This document shows, in pieces, positions 35,413-44,095 of a DNA stretch of 64,000 nucleotides. The stretch spans positions 1 through 64,000 of the forward strand of contig CACZFN010000001.1 in assembly GCA_902780505.1 (NCBI GenBank). Direction: 5' to 3'. Source of the stretch: an uncultured Ruminococcus sp. Its GTDB lineage: Bacteria > Bacillota > Clostridia > Oscillospirales > Ruminococcaceae. The stretch's first letter is position 1; the number at the start of each line of letters is the position of its first letter. Under the pieces are notes generated by a model that did no database searches, was not told the origin of the DNA, and saw only the letters and a list, made by a program, of their open reading frames with translations. The translations under genes and the position numbers were made by a program.

Positions 35413-35984
35413 ACATTATCCCCCCGAGAATACATTAGTTTAGCAAGTATAACACCAACTGTAACAGAAACAAGGGACGAAAGAAGAACAGCAGGTATTA
35501 TTTCATATGGGTGAGCTGAACCGTGTGAAAGCCTTATTGCAGCTACAGTTGAAGGTATAAGCTGTATCGATGCAGTATTGATGACAACAAGCAGTGAAAT
35601 ATTCCTATTCCTGTTCACGCTTTCCTTTTCAAGCGCTTTTACAGCTTGTAACCCCAAAGGTGTAGCAGCATTGCCAAGGCCTAACAGATTTGCCGTGATA
35701 TTCATAACTATCGCATTATAAGCTTCACCGCCGCGCTTTATGCCTTTGAATATGAATAAAACTATCGGCGACAAAAGCTTAGCAACAAGCGCTGTGAAAC
35801 CGCTTTTTTGCGCAATTCGCATTATTCCGCCCCAAAGCCCCATAACAGCACAGAGTGAAAGCGAAAGCTTCAAAGCATTATCTGCACCTTCAGATACGCT
35901 AAGACAGACCTGTTCGGTTGTGCCGTTAAAAAAAGAGAAAACAAGCGAAAACATCATTAAAATAAAAATAATATATCCTATCAT
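35409..35984 (-). CDS. spmA: Spore maturation protein A
   Basis: A 191-residue nucleoside-recognition domain membrane protein, partner of SpmB. Conserved features include FFNGTTEQVCLSVSEGADNA, VMGLWGGIMRIAQKSG and NITANLLGLGNAATPLGLQA. ATG 35984 is chosen for the AGGGGTGATAGAT site; the frame extends 9 codons further without a better signal. The pair indicates a spore-forming lineage. A weak TTGACT-17-GCTAAT lies upstream on the minus strand, and a sporulation sigma factor could instead drive it. Confidence 0.92.
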   Translation of the reverse strand: MIGYIIFILMMFSLVFSFFNGTTEQVCLSVSEGADNALKLSLSLCAVMGLWGGIMRIAQKSGFTALVAKLLSPIVLFIFKGIKRGGEAYNAIVMNITANLLGLGNAATPLGLQAVKALEKESVNRNRNISLLVVINTASIQLIPSTVAAIRLSHGSAHPYEIIPAVLLSSLVSVTVGVILAKLMYSRGDNV

Positions 35985-36111
35985 ATCTATCACCCCTATA
36001 TATAATATCACCTGTCACATTTTAAAAAGTTGACGGATTAGCAGTTTAAACAATTAAAAAGTCAATATACTGCTATAGAATTATAATTTGTTTAAAATAT
36101 TTATATCCATT

Positions 36112-36162
36112 TGTGAAAATTATGTGAAAGAACTTGACTTTTATGGTAAAAAAATGTATACT
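36112..36162 (+). promoter_or_regulatory. Promoter of the AbrB-type gene with shared upstream motif
   Basis: TTGACT (36134-36139), 17 nt, TATACT (36157-36162). The 27 nt at 36112-36138 correspond to 21574-21600 upstream of the NlpC/P60 gene (22 identities, same register to the -35). Confidence 0.75.
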
Positions 36163-36215
36163 TTAATAAAGTAACTATATGTCGTTACTTAACGAAAAAG
36201 AGGTGTTTATATATT

Positions 36216-36461
36216 ATGAAATCAACGGGCATAGTTCGTGATGTTGATAATCTGGGCAGGATCGTACTCCCTATCGAACTCAGACGGACTCTTGGAATCA
36301 ATGTAAAAGACGCAGTAGAGATTTACACCGAAAATGATGCGATAATTCTAAAAAAATATCAGCAGGTCTGTGTTTTCTGCGGCGCAAGTGAAGAACTGAG
36401 AGAATACAAGGGTAAACCTGTCTGCGCTAAATGTATAGAAGAACTTACTGCTAAAGCTTAA
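36216..36461 (+). CDS. AbrB/SpoVT-type transcriptional regulator
   Basis: An 81-residue DNA-binding protein. The N-terminal swapped-hairpin AbrB domain is clear (STGIVRDVDNLGRIVLPIEL, then TLGINVKDAVEIYTENDAIIL). The C-terminal part carries two Cys pairs (CVFCGA ... VCAKC), a zinc-knuckle form common in clostridial AbrB proteins. GAGGTG is 10 nt before ATG 36216. Family members control the growth-to-stationary or sporulation transition; the position beside spmAB fits this. It may control itself through the motif upstream. Confidence 0.92.
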   Translation: MKSTGIVRDVDNLGRIVLPIELRRTLGINVKDAVEIYTENDAIILKKYQQVCVFCGASEELREYKGKPVCAKCIEELTAKA

Positions 36462-36475
36462 TATCACATAATACT

Positions 36476-36507
36476 GAGCATGGCTGACTGCCCTGCTCTT
36501 TTTATTT
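36476..36507 (+). terminator. Terminator of the AbrB-type gene
   Basis: GAGCATGGC / GCCCTGCTC stem (one mismatch) followed by TTTTTATTTT. Confidence 0.7.
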
Positions 36508-36540
36508 TATGCATAAAAAACTGAATAAATACCAAATAAA

Positions 36541-36570
36541 ACAGCTGAGATAAATTTATATCTCAGCTGT
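36541..36570. terminator. Terminator of the polyamine operon
   Basis: ACAGCTGAGATA (36541-36552) pairs perfectly with TATCTCAGCTGT (36559-36570). On the minus strand TTTTATTTGG follows. It is 7 nt past the nspC stop. Confidence 0.8.
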
Positions 36571-36577
36571 AAACATT

Positions 36578-37714
36578 TTACAATCTTGCTTTAAAATTTT
36601 TATATGTGAAGCTTTTTATAAGCTTGATCTCCTCGCCGTCTTTAAGGTAAATAGAGGGAAGCGGCATACCGTTGAAAGTGTTGTTCTTGACTGTAGTGTA
36701 AATAGCCATATCACAGAAAGTCAGCCTGTCGCCTTGTTTTAACGGGGCATCAAAAGAATAATCACCTATTATATCCCCTGCAAGACAGGTTGATCCACCC
36801 AAACGGAAGGTGAATTCTTTTTCACCCGGTTTTCCTGAACCGACGATATTCGGACGGTATGGCATTTCAAGAACATCCGGCATATGGCAGGCAGCGGAAG
36901 TATCAACAATAGCGATGTCCATACCGTTTTTCATAGTATCAAGCACTTCACAAACAAGAAACCCTGCATTAAGCGCAACGGCTTCACCGGGTTCAAGATA
37001 GACATCTACACCATATCGCTTTCTGAATGACTTTATAAGCTCTATAAGTGCATCAACATTATAATCGTCCCTTGTGATATGATGTCCGCCGCCGAAATTC
37101 ACCCATTTAAGACCGCTCAGGTATTTCCCGAAACGCGATTCAAAATGCGGCAGCGTTCTTTCCAGGACATCTTCGCCCTGTTCACACATAGTGTGAAAAT
37201 GAAGCCCCTCGATACCCTGCAAATCATCATGATTTATATTCGCACAAGTAGTTCCAAGCCTTGAACCCTGAGCGCATGGGTTGTATATTTCCGGTTCAGT
37301 TTCACTGTATTCAGGGTTTACCCTTATCCCGCATGAAATATGCCGTCCGCAGTTTTCTATCATATCTTTATACATTTTAAACTGACCGGGGGTGTTAAAT
37401 ACGATATGGTCACATATCTTTACAAGTTTTTCCATATCACTTTTTTTGAAAGCGGGGCTGTAAACGTGTACCTCGCCCCCGCCCGCTTCTTCACGCCCGA
37501 GCATAGCTTCATAAAGCCCGCTTGCAGCCGTACCGTCAAGGTACTGCATTATCAGCGGATAAACACTATACATAGAAAAAGCTTTCTGTGCAAGAAGTAT
37601 CTTACATCCGGCTTCTTCCCGAACCCTTTTTAGTATCTCAAGGTTTTTTACAAGCAGCTGCTTATCGATCACATAACATGGTGTGCTGACTTTATTTACA
37701 AAAGATATATCCAT
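36578..37714 (-). CDS. nspC: Carboxynorspermidine/carboxyspermidine decarboxylase
   Basis: A PLP decarboxylase (alanine-racemase fold type III) that converts carboxyspermidine to spermidine. The 378 residues match family length. Visible are the PLP lysine in LLAQKAFSMYSVYP near 43, the GLHFHTMCEQG segment near 175, NFGGGHHITRDDYN, and the C-terminal catalytic Cys region DTSAACHMPDVLEM. It is the last gene of the polyamine operon, 4 nt after the barstar-like gene, with carboxyspermidine dehydrogenase just upstream. Confidence 0.93.
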   Translation of the reverse strand: MDISFVNKVSTPCYVIDKQLLVKNLEILKRVREEAGCKILLAQKAFSMYSVYPLIMQYLDGTAASGLYEAMLGREEAGGGEVHVYSPAFKKSDMEKLVKICDHIVFNTPGQFKMYKDMIENCGRHISCGIRVNPEYSETEPEIYNPCAQGSRLGTTCANINHDDLQGIEGLHFHTMCEQGEDVLERTLPHFESRFGKYLSGLKWVNFGGGHHITRDDYNVDALIELIKSFRKRYGVDVYLEPGEAVALNAGFLVCEVLDTMKNGMDIAIVDTSAACHMPDVLEMPYRPNIVGSGKPGEKEFTFRLGGSTCLAGDIIGDYSFDAPLKQGDRLTFCDMAIYTTVKNNTFNGMPLPSIYLKDGEEIKLIKSFTYKNFKARL

Positions 37715-37718
37715 AAAA

Positions 37719-37979
37719 TCACATCATAGTAAGCTTGAAGTTATTATTTGCAGCAAGAACGTCATTAAGCAGCCTTAGTATCCTGCTTGCAAAAAACTTA
37801 CCGTCATCTGAAACATCATCATAATCACTGATAAGGAATTCTATTTGCGGGTTTCCTTTTGTAAGGAAGTTAAAAAGAGATTCTTCGTCCACAATTTCAT
37901 CATCAGGGAACATTGTATTTATGTAATTAAAGAACACATTTCTGTCATTAAGCTTTATATCATCAACCAACACGATCAT
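37719..37979 (-). CDS. Small barstar-like protein
   Basis: An 86-residue acidic protein. A beta strand (MIVLVDDIKL), a helix (NVFFNYINTMFP), a helix (DEESLFNFLTK), a strand (IEFLISDYDDV), a long helix (GKFFASRILRLLNDVLAAN) and a last strand follow the barstar (ribonuclease inhibitor) fold order. The identification is from pattern only. No barnase-like partner is present. It lies between the two carboxyspermidine genes with 16- and 4-nt gaps, so it is firmly part of the polyamine operon. Confidence 0.5.
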   Translation of the reverse strand: MIVLVDDIKLNDRNVFFNYINTMFPDDEIVDEESLFNFLTKGNPQIEFLISDYDDVSDDGKFFASRILRLLNDVLAANNNFKLTMM

Positions 37980-37995
37980 TTTACAAACTCCTTTC

Positions 37996-39198
37996 TCAGT
38001 CTACAAGTACGGGGTTAAAGTTTTCTGTCCACGGCAGGCCCCACTTGTTAAGTGCTTCCATAAAAGGATCCGGATCAAATTCCTCAACGTTATAAACGCC
38101 GGGCTTTTTCCATTTACCTGTAAGCACCATCATAGCACCTATCATTGCAGGAACACCTGTAGTATAGGAAATAGCCTGTGAACCTACCTCCTTATAACAC
38201 TCCTGATGGTCACATACATTATATACGTAATAGGTTTTATCCTTGCCGTCTTTCTTTCCCCTGAATATACAGCCGATATTGGTCTTGCCCTTTGTTCTTG
38301 GCCCGAGAGATGCAGGATCAGGTAAAACAGCTTTAAGGAACTGAAGCGGAACGATCTCTTTGCCTTCATACATTATAGGTTCGATAGAAGTCATACCAAC
38401 ATTTTCAAGGCATTTAAGGTGTGTAAGATAGCTCTGCCCGAATGTCATAAAGAACCTTATCCTTTTGATGCCCTTTATATTGAGCGCTAAGGATTCAAGT
38501 TCTTCATGGTGAAGAAGATACATATCCTTTTCCCCGACCTGATCGAAGTTATATACACGCTTGATCTCCATAGGTTCTGTTTCTACCCACTTGCCGTCTT
38601 CGATGTAGCTGCCCTTTGCGGATACTTCACGGATATTGATCTCGGGGTTAAAGTTAGTGGCAAACGGATAACCATGATCGCCGCCGTTGCAGTCAAGTAT
38701 ATCAATATAGTTTATTTCATCAAAATAATGCTTCTGTGCATATGCACAGAATACGCCTGTAACACCGGGATCAAAGCCTGAACCGAGAATGGCCGTGATA
38801 CCGGCTTTTTCAAAGCGTTCACGATATGCCCACTGCCATTTGTACTCAAACTTTGCAGTGTCCTCCGGTTCATAATTTGCAGTGTCAAGATAATCGACCT
38901 TACACTCAAGGCAAGCATCCATTATATGAAGATCCTGATACGGAAGTGCAACATTAATGCATATATCAGGCTTATATTCTTTCATAAGGGCAACAAGCTC
39001 AGGAACATTATCAGCATTGACCTGTGCTGTTGTTATATTGGTGCCGGTCTTGCCCGAAAGTTCCTCCTTAAACTTATCGCATTTTGATTTTGTGCGGCTT
39101 GCGATACAGATATCGGTAAAAACCTCACTGTTCTGACAGCACTTGTGAATAACAACACCTGCAACGCCGCCCGCACCGATTATAAGCGCTCTTGACAT
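37996..39198 (-). CDS. Carboxyspermidine dehydrogenase (saccharopine dehydrogenase family)
   Basis: A 400-residue NADPH-dependent enzyme that joins aspartate semialdehyde and putrescine into carboxyspermidine. The Rossmann motif IIGAGGVAGVVIHKC is at the N-terminus, followed by VALPYQDLHIMDACLE, the hinge GSGFDPGVTGVFCAYA, and the C-terminal TTGVPAMIGAMMVLTGKWKK. Length and motifs fit CASDH (Lys1/saccharopine-reductase group) rather than lysine catabolism, as the nspC gene in the same operon confirms. It starts 20 nt after speB. Confidence 0.92.
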   Translation of the reverse strand: MSRALIIGAGGVAGVVIHKCCQNSEVFTDICIASRTKSKCDKFKEELSGKTGTNITTAQVNADNVPELVALMKEYKPDICINVALPYQDLHIMDACLECKVDYLDTANYEPEDTAKFEYKWQWAYRERFEKAGITAILGSGFDPGVTGVFCAYAQKHYFDEINYIDILDCNGGDHGYPFATNFNPEINIREVSAKGSYIEDGKWVETEPMEIKRVYNFDQVGEKDMYLLHHEELESLALNIKGIKRIRFFMTFGQSYLTHLKCLENVGMTSIEPIMYEGKEIVPLQFLKAVLPDPASLGPRTKGKTNIGCIFRGKKDGKDKTYYVYNVCDHQECYKEVGSQAISYTTGVPAMIGAMMVLTGKWKKPGVYNVEEFDPDPFMEALNKWGLPWTENFNPVLVD

Positions 39199-39218
39199 TT
39201 ATCATCATTCCTTTCAAA

Positions 39219-40082
39219 TCATTTTAATTCTTTATTTGTTATTGCAAGAAGGATCTCCCTGAGTATCTTACAGGCAAGCGCAGTAGAGCGCCCCGTCTGA
39301 TCGTAGACCGGCGAAAGCTCGTTCATATCAAGTGCAACTATATCAAGCTTTGAAAGTGTAATCACTGCCTTTAAAAGCTCTCTGAAGCTGACACCGCCCG
39401 CTTCGGGAGTACCCGTCCCCGGAAACTCCGAGGGATCAAGCACATCAAGGTCAAGTGTAAAATACACAGGCTTTCCGCTTAACTTGTCCACAATACTTTC
39501 AAGTGTATCAAGGTCAAATCTATGCATATATGTATGTGCCTTTGCAAACTCAAATTCATCTCTATCGCCCGATCTTATGCCAAACTGGAATATCCTGTTA
39601 TCTCCCAGGATATCAAAGCATCTGTGCAGTACACAGGCGTGGGAAAGCTTTACACCGAGATAATCATCCCTCAGATCAGCGTGGGCATCAAAGTGAATTA
39701 TATGCAGGTCATCATATTTCTTTGCCGCCGCCCTTACTGCGCCGAGTGTAACAAGGTGTTCGCCGCCGATCATAAACGGTATCTTTCCGTCTTGAAGAAT
39801 AACAGAAGTACGCTTATCAATATCCGCAAGCGCCTGCTCGGGGCTGCCGAACGCAAGCTCAAGATCACCGCTGTCAAAGACATTTATATCGAGAATATCC
39901 CTGTCCTGATAGGGTGAATAGGTTTCAATGCCAAAGCTTTCATTCCTTATAGCCGAAGGCCCGAAACGTGTACCCGGGCGAAAAGAAGTCGTGCTGTCAA
40001 ACGGTGCACCAAAAATCACAATATCCGCATCATCATATTCACTTTCACAGCCGATAAAGGTACTTACATTCTTATCAAGCAT
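39219..40082 (-). CDS. speB: Agmatinase
   Basis: A 288-residue ureohydrolase converting agmatine to putrescine and urea with a binuclear Mn centre. Metal ligands are visible in GGEHLVTLG, HFDAHADLRDDY and DLDVLDPSEFPGTG. The ATG at 40082 has GGAGGTGCTTGATA directly upstream and overlaps the speE end by 8 nt; the frame runs 12 codons further but without a signal. It directly follows arginine decarboxylase function (speA) in the operon, giving a one-enzyme route from agmatine. Confidence 0.94.
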   Translation of the reverse strand: MLDKNVSTFIGCESEYDDADIVIFGAPFDSTTSFRPGTRFGPSAIRNESFGIETYSPYQDRDILDINVFDSGDLELAFGSPEQALADIDKRTSVILQDGKIPFMIGGEHLVTLGAVRAAAKKYDDLHIIHFDAHADLRDDYLGVKLSHACVLHRCFDILGDNRIFQFGIRSGDRDEFEFAKAHTYMHRFDLDTLESIVDKLSGKPVYFTLDLDVLDPSEFPGTGTPEAGGVSFRELLKAVITLSKLDIVALDMNELSPVYDQTGRSTALACKILREILLAITNKELK

Positions 40083-40923
40083 TATCAAGCACCTCCAGTA
40101 CATAATTAGGAAGCGCAAAACAGCCCTCGTGAAGCCTTGTATTATAATAACGCATTTTTAGCCCGAATTTTTCCCATTTTTCCGCCTGCATATCATAAAC
40201 AGGGTGCAGGTTCTTTGAAGCGAACCCGAACAGCCAGTGCCCCGAAGGGTATGTGGGTATATGCGCCTGATACACCATTGTCACAGGGAAAGCCGAACCT
40301 ATCCTCTTATGTGTACGTTTTACCATATCAACATAAGAATCATAATAGGTGCTTTCATGCTGATTGATAAGTATACCTGTATCGGTAAGCGCTTTGAAGC
40401 AATTGCCGTAAAACTCCTTGGTAAAAAGCCCCTCGCCCGGGCCGAAAGGATCAGTCGAATCAACTATGATAAGGTCATACTCGTCGTGCTTTCTCCTTAC
40501 ATATTTAAGCCCGTCCTCAAAGAACAGCTCAACCCTTTTGTCATCAAATGCACAAGCCGTCTGAGGCAGGTATTCCTTGCAGACCTCGACCACCTGTTTA
40601 TCTATCTCGACCATATCTATATGCTCTATAGTCGGGTATCTTGTAAGTTCTCTGATCGTACCGCCGTCGCCTGCACCGATCACAAGCACACGTTTTATAT
40701 CCGGATTTACAGCCATAGGGACGGCTGTGACCATTTCATGATAAATATACTCGTCCTTCTCTGTAAGCATGATAAAGCCGTCAAGTACAAGTACACGGCC
40801 GAATTCATATGTATCAAAAACGTCGATTTCCTGATAATAGCTTTTACCCGAATAAAGCTGTTTTTTAACTTTAATAGTAAAATTAACATCATCAGTGTGT
40901 TTTTCAGTAAACCAAAGATCCAT
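40075..40923 (-). CDS. speE: Spermidine synthase (aminopropyltransferase)
   Basis: A 282-residue SAM-fold enzyme that moves an aminopropyl group from decarboxylated S-adenosylmethionine to putrescine. The N-terminal beta domain has YQEIDVFDTYEFGRVLVLDG. The Rossmann fold carries VIGAGDGGTIRELTRYP and the catalytic region IIVDSTDPFGPGEGLFTKEFY. Length and motifs are standard. It starts 15 nt after speA. Confidence 0.95.
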   Translation of the reverse strand: MDLWFTEKHTDDVNFTIKVKKQLYSGKSYYQEIDVFDTYEFGRVLVLDGFIMLTEKDEYIYHEMVTAVPMAVNPDIKRVLVIGAGDGGTIRELTRYPTIEHIDMVEIDKQVVEVCKEYLPQTACAFDDKRVELFFEDGLKYVRRKHDEYDLIIVDSTDPFGPGEGLFTKEFYGNCFKALTDTGILINQHESTYYDSYVDMVKRTHKRIGSAFPVTMVYQAHIPTYPSGHWLFGFASKNLHPVYDMQAEKWEKFGLKMRYYNTRLHEGCFALPNYVLEVLDNA

Positions 40924-40938
40924 AAATGTCCCTTTCTC

Positions 40939-42393
40939 TTACACTACTACGTTTATATTGTTGATCTCAAGGTCCTCCGTACCTGTAAGGAAGCAGCCCT
41001 TTTCCTTACAGTATGCGATATAATCAAGAATATCCCTCGTTATCCTCTCACCGGGGGCAAGAATAGGTATTCCCGGCGGGTAGCACATAACAAATTCACC
41101 GCATATCATGCCCTCGCTCTTTTCAATGGGCATACTCTTCTTATCGTTATAAAATGCCTGCTGAGGAGCAAGCACCACCTGTGGGTTTATATATTCATGG
41201 TCAAACATACCCGAAGGATCTTTGCCGTAAAGCCGCTTTATCTCACCGAGCGAAGAAATAAAACGCTCTATTTCAAGTTCTCTGTCCCCTGCTGAAACTA
41301 TAGCAAGTATATTACCTATATCACCGAATTCTATCTGTATATCGTAATCATCCCTTAGAATATCGTAAACTTCTACCCCCGCAAGACCAACGTCCCTTGT
41401 ATGAACAGAAAGCTTTGTAGAGTCAAAAGCGAAAAAATCATCGCCGTTTTCAAGTTCTCTGCCAAATGCATAGTAGCCGCCTATTTTGTTTATTTCTTCC
41501 CTTGCATAGTCGGCATAATCCACTGCTTTTTTAAACATATCCCTGCCGTTTAAAAAGAGGTTCTTTCTTGCAAGGTCGAGTGATACCATTAAAAGATAAG
41601 AACCACTGGTGGTCTGCGTAAGGTTGATTATCTGTCTTACATATCCCTCGCTTATCCTCTTCCCGCAAAGCAAAAATGACGACTGCGTAAGCGAACCGCC
41701 GGTTTTATGTATAGAAACTGCTGCCATATCAGCCCCCGCAGCCATTGCGCTTACCGGCAGATCATCACCAAAGTACAGATGTGTTCCATGGGCTTCATCA
41801 GCAAGAACAAGCATTCCGTGGGCATGGGCTATCTCACATATCTTTTTTATATCCGAACACACACCGTAGTATGTAGGGTTATTAACAAGCACAGCTTTAG
41901 CGTCGGGGTTTTCCATTATCGCTTTTTCAACATCTTTAACTGACATACCAAGCGGTATACCGAGCCGCTTATTTGTACCGGGGTTTACATAAACAGGTAC
42001 AGCCCCGCATACAACAAGCGCATTGATAGCACTTCTGTGAACATTCCGGGGCATTATTATCTTATCCCCTGCCTTACACGCAGTAAACACCATTGCCTGC
42101 ACAGCAGCAGTTGTACCGTTTACAATAAAAAAAGTATGCCGGGCACCGAAGGCTTCGCTTGCAAGTTCCTCAGCTTCCCTTATTACAGAAACAGGGTGAC
42201 ACAGGTTATCAAGCGGCTTCATTGAGTTTACATCTACTTTAAGGCAGTTTTCCCCAAGAAAATCCCTGAGTTCCTTATTCATACGCCCGCCTTTATGCCC
42301 GGGCACATCAAGCCGCACCACCCTATTGCTCAGATGCCTTTTAAGCGCCTGATATATGGGTGCGTTATTCTGCTCTCTTCCCAATTCTAACAT
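40939..42393 (-). CDS. speA: Arginine decarboxylase (Orn/Lys/Arg decarboxylase, fold I)
   Basis: A 484-residue PLP enzyme of the aminotransferase-fold basic amino acid decarboxylases (Gram-positive SpeA/YaaO/Cad group). N-terminal DVPGHKGGRMNKEL, FIVNGTTAAVQAM, the PLP aspartate in LVLADEAHGTHLYFG, and the PLP lysine in VSIHKTGGSLTQSS are visible. Substrate choice (Arg rather than Lys or Orn) is inferred from agmatinase in the same operon. It lies 12 nt after speD. The C-terminal domain has PPGIPILAPGE, typical of the family. Confidence 0.9.
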   Translation of the reverse strand: MLELGREQNNAPIYQALKRHLSNRVVRLDVPGHKGGRMNKELRDFLGENCLKVDVNSMKPLDNLCHPVSVIREAEELASEAFGARHTFFIVNGTTAAVQAMVFTACKAGDKIIMPRNVHRSAINALVVCGAVPVYVNPGTNKRLGIPLGMSVKDVEKAIMENPDAKAVLVNNPTYYGVCSDIKKICEIAHAHGMLVLADEAHGTHLYFGDDLPVSAMAAGADMAAVSIHKTGGSLTQSSFLLCGKRISEGYVRQIINLTQTTSGSYLLMVSLDLARKNLFLNGRDMFKKAVDYADYAREEINKIGGYYAFGRELENGDDFFAFDSTKLSVHTRDVGLAGVEVYDILRDDYDIQIEFGDIGNILAIVSAGDRELEIERFISSLGEIKRLYGKDPSGMFDHEYINPQVVLAPQQAFYNDKKSMPIEKSEGMICGEFVMCYPPGIPILAPGERITRDILDYIAYCKEKGCFLTGTEDLEINNINVVV

Positions 42394-42405
42394 TACTCCT
42401 TAAAA

Positions 42406-43206
42406 TCAGAATATATTCTGCCCGCTGAATATCTCGATCATTTCACGCCTTAAACTGTCGGTTATGTCAAGCCTTTGTTTGGGTGTAAGTTCGTGAACAT
42501 CTTTATTAAAAAGATAATTCTGAAGCTCTATATCCTTTATAAGCATTTTGGTGTGGAATATATTTGACTGATAAACATTAACATCTATAGCATCATACTT
42601 TTCAAGTGTAGAACCGTCAATATAATCCTGAATAGACTTGATATCATGGTCAATAAAAAACTTTTTGCCGAGTACATCTCTTGTAAAGCCGCGTACACGG
42701 TAGTCTATTGTAATAATATCACTGTCAAAGCTCGCGATAAGATAATTGAGCGCATTAAGCGGTGATATCATACCGCAGGTAGAAACATCAATATCCACCC
42801 TGAAGGTAGAAATTGAATTATCTGGGTGATATTCAGGGAAGGTATGCACAGTGACATGGCTTTTATCAAGGTGGGCATGAACTGTTCTGTGCTCAGCCTT
42901 ATAATTACCCTGATTGCAGGAGATATCTATAGATGCCTCGTCGAGTTCTTTTTCAGCAATAAGAACATTGACAGATGCCCCCTGAGGTTCATAATCCTGC
43001 TTTGAAATATTAAGCACACGCGCACCTATCATTTCTGTTACATCACATAGTATACGGGTAAGACGTTCGCTGTTATACTGTTCATCTATATATGCAATAT
43101 AATCCTTCTGTTCCCTCTCGCTTTTTGCATAACAGACATCGTAAATGTTAAAGCTCAAGGTCTTGGTAAGGTTATTAAAGCCGTAAAGTGTAAGTTTCTG
43201 TTCCAA
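42406..43206 (-). CDS. speD: S-adenosylmethionine decarboxylase proenzyme
   Basis: A 266-residue pyruvoyl enzyme of the larger (E. coli-type) class. Self-cleavage at [12 protein letters not shown] turns the Ser into the pyruvoyl cofactor; the second conserved Cys lies in [10 protein letters not shown]. It supplies decarboxylated SAM to SpeE. The start appears to be a TTG at 43206, with AAGGGCGG upstream; an ATG in the SD region is out of frame. First gene of the operon, preceded by TATAAT on the minus strand near 43265 with a poor -35. No known polyamine leader is evident. Confidence 0.92.
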   Translation of the reverse strand: MEQKLTLYGFNNLTKTLSFNIYDVCYAKSEREQKDYIAYIDEQYNSERLTRILCDVTEMIGARVLNISKQDYEPQGASVNVLIAEKELDEASIDISCNQGNYKAEHRTVHAHLDKSHVTVHTFPEYHPDNSISTFRVDIDVSTCGMISPLNALNYLIASFDSDIITIDYRVRGFTRDVLGKKFFIDHDIKSIQDYIDGSTLEKYDAIDVNVYQSNIFHTKMLIKDIELQNYLFNKDVHELTPKQRLDITDSLRREMIEIFSGQNIF

Positions 43207-43327
43207 TCAGCATACCGCCCTTCGTTTAATAATCGGACAAGCCGTATATACTTATTTATTATAACATATTATTTTCAAAATGTATAGCCTTTTTGGAAAT
43301 TTTTTTATATTCACGGCGCTTTTTAAA

Positions 43328-43368
43328 TAAAAAATGACCTATAAAATAGTTTTACAGGTCATTTTTTA
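43328..43368 (-). terminator. Terminator of the EIIA-like gene
   Basis: AAAAAATGACCT and AGGTCATTTTTT flank an A/T-rich loop, giving U-runs on both strands. The left arm on the minus strand includes the last codons and the TGA stop of the EIIA-like gene (43359). Confidence 0.75.
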
Positions 43369-43847
43369 TATTTGATTACGGATATCTTTGATGAACGCGC
43401 ATTATCTGTTATGATTTCAAAGACATCAAGGCTGTCACTCTCACTGACTACTACTTCAATAATGCAGTCACATTCATCAGGGAACTTTTCACATTCAAGC
43501 TTACAAAGCATACTTCCCTGCGAAACTTCCGACTTTTCAACAGCTGAAGTCGCGATCGATAAGTGATCGTCGCAATCACTGCTTTTTCCTATATGGACAA
43601 GAATATCAAGCCCGTCATCAGAATGTATATTAAACGAATGGTTATTATTTGATATTTTTTCAACAACACCATTCACAGGGCTGTATATCTCACCATTTTC
43701 TGTCATTACCGCATAACCGTTGCCGAGCACCATTGTAGAATATATCTCGTCATCAAGTTCACTAAGCGGCTTTATCTTCCCTACTGATGCCGAGGTAAGG
43801 TAATTAAAATCATCTGACAGATTTTCGTTCTTACCCATAAAGAACAA
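43359..43847 (-). CDS. Orphan glucose-type PTS EIIA domain protein
   Basis: About 162 residues forming one EIIA-glucose (Crr-like) domain: GKIKPLSELDDEIYSTMVLG, YSPVNGVVEKI, the first active-site His in NNHSFNIHS, and the phospho-acceptor His in GLDILVHIG. The segment after it (KSSDCDDHLSIA) departs from the usual DTV-LNG-GF. No other PTS component lies nearby. GAGGTG is 6 nt before a TTG at 43847, which I take as the start; GTG 43856 overlaps the SD and ATG 43838 is far from it. The function may be regulatory rather than sugar transport. Confidence 0.8.
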   Translation of the reverse strand: MFFMGKNENLSDDFNYLTSASVGKIKPLSELDDEIYSTMVLGNGYAVMTENGEIYSPVNGVVEKISNNNHSFNIHSDDGLDILVHIGKSSDCDDHLSIATSAVEKSEVSQGSMLCKLECEKFPDECDCIIEVVVSESDSLDVFEIITDNARSSKISVIKYKK

Positions 43848-43880
43848 GACCGTCACCTCTTTCGTTCATATTCTATTAGT

Positions 43881-43909
43881 ATTATAGCAGATTTTCTTTC
43901 AAAATTCAA
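43881..43909 (-). promoter_or_regulatory. Promoter of the EIIA-like gene
   Basis: On the minus strand, TTGAAT (43904-43909), 17 nt, TATAAT (43881-43886). Confidence 0.65.
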
Positions 43910-44037
43910 TAGTAAATCCAAAAATCGTTCACATTTTTATAATTATTGTGGAAGATAACGAATTTTACGAAAAAATATTAGTGATTTTTATGCTTACTTT
44001 ATTTATAAATTAATTATTTTATCAAAAATTTCAACAC

Positions 44038-44066
44038 TTGAATTTATTACTGTTTTATAGTATAAT
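44038..44066 (+). promoter_or_regulatory. Promoter of the ABC-F gene
   Basis: TTGAAT (44038-44043), 17 nt, TATAAT (44061-44066). The leader is about 23 nt, too short for the uORF attenuators of antibiotic-inducible ABC-F genes. Confidence 0.7.
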
Positions 44067-44095
44067 ATATAGGATGACATTTTAGGAGAGATAAA

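Noticed and set aside
40237..41295. 352-codon plus-strand frame across speE and the end of speA
   Set aside because: It lies antisense to two well-identified enzymes, has no SD or promoter, and the translation looks random.
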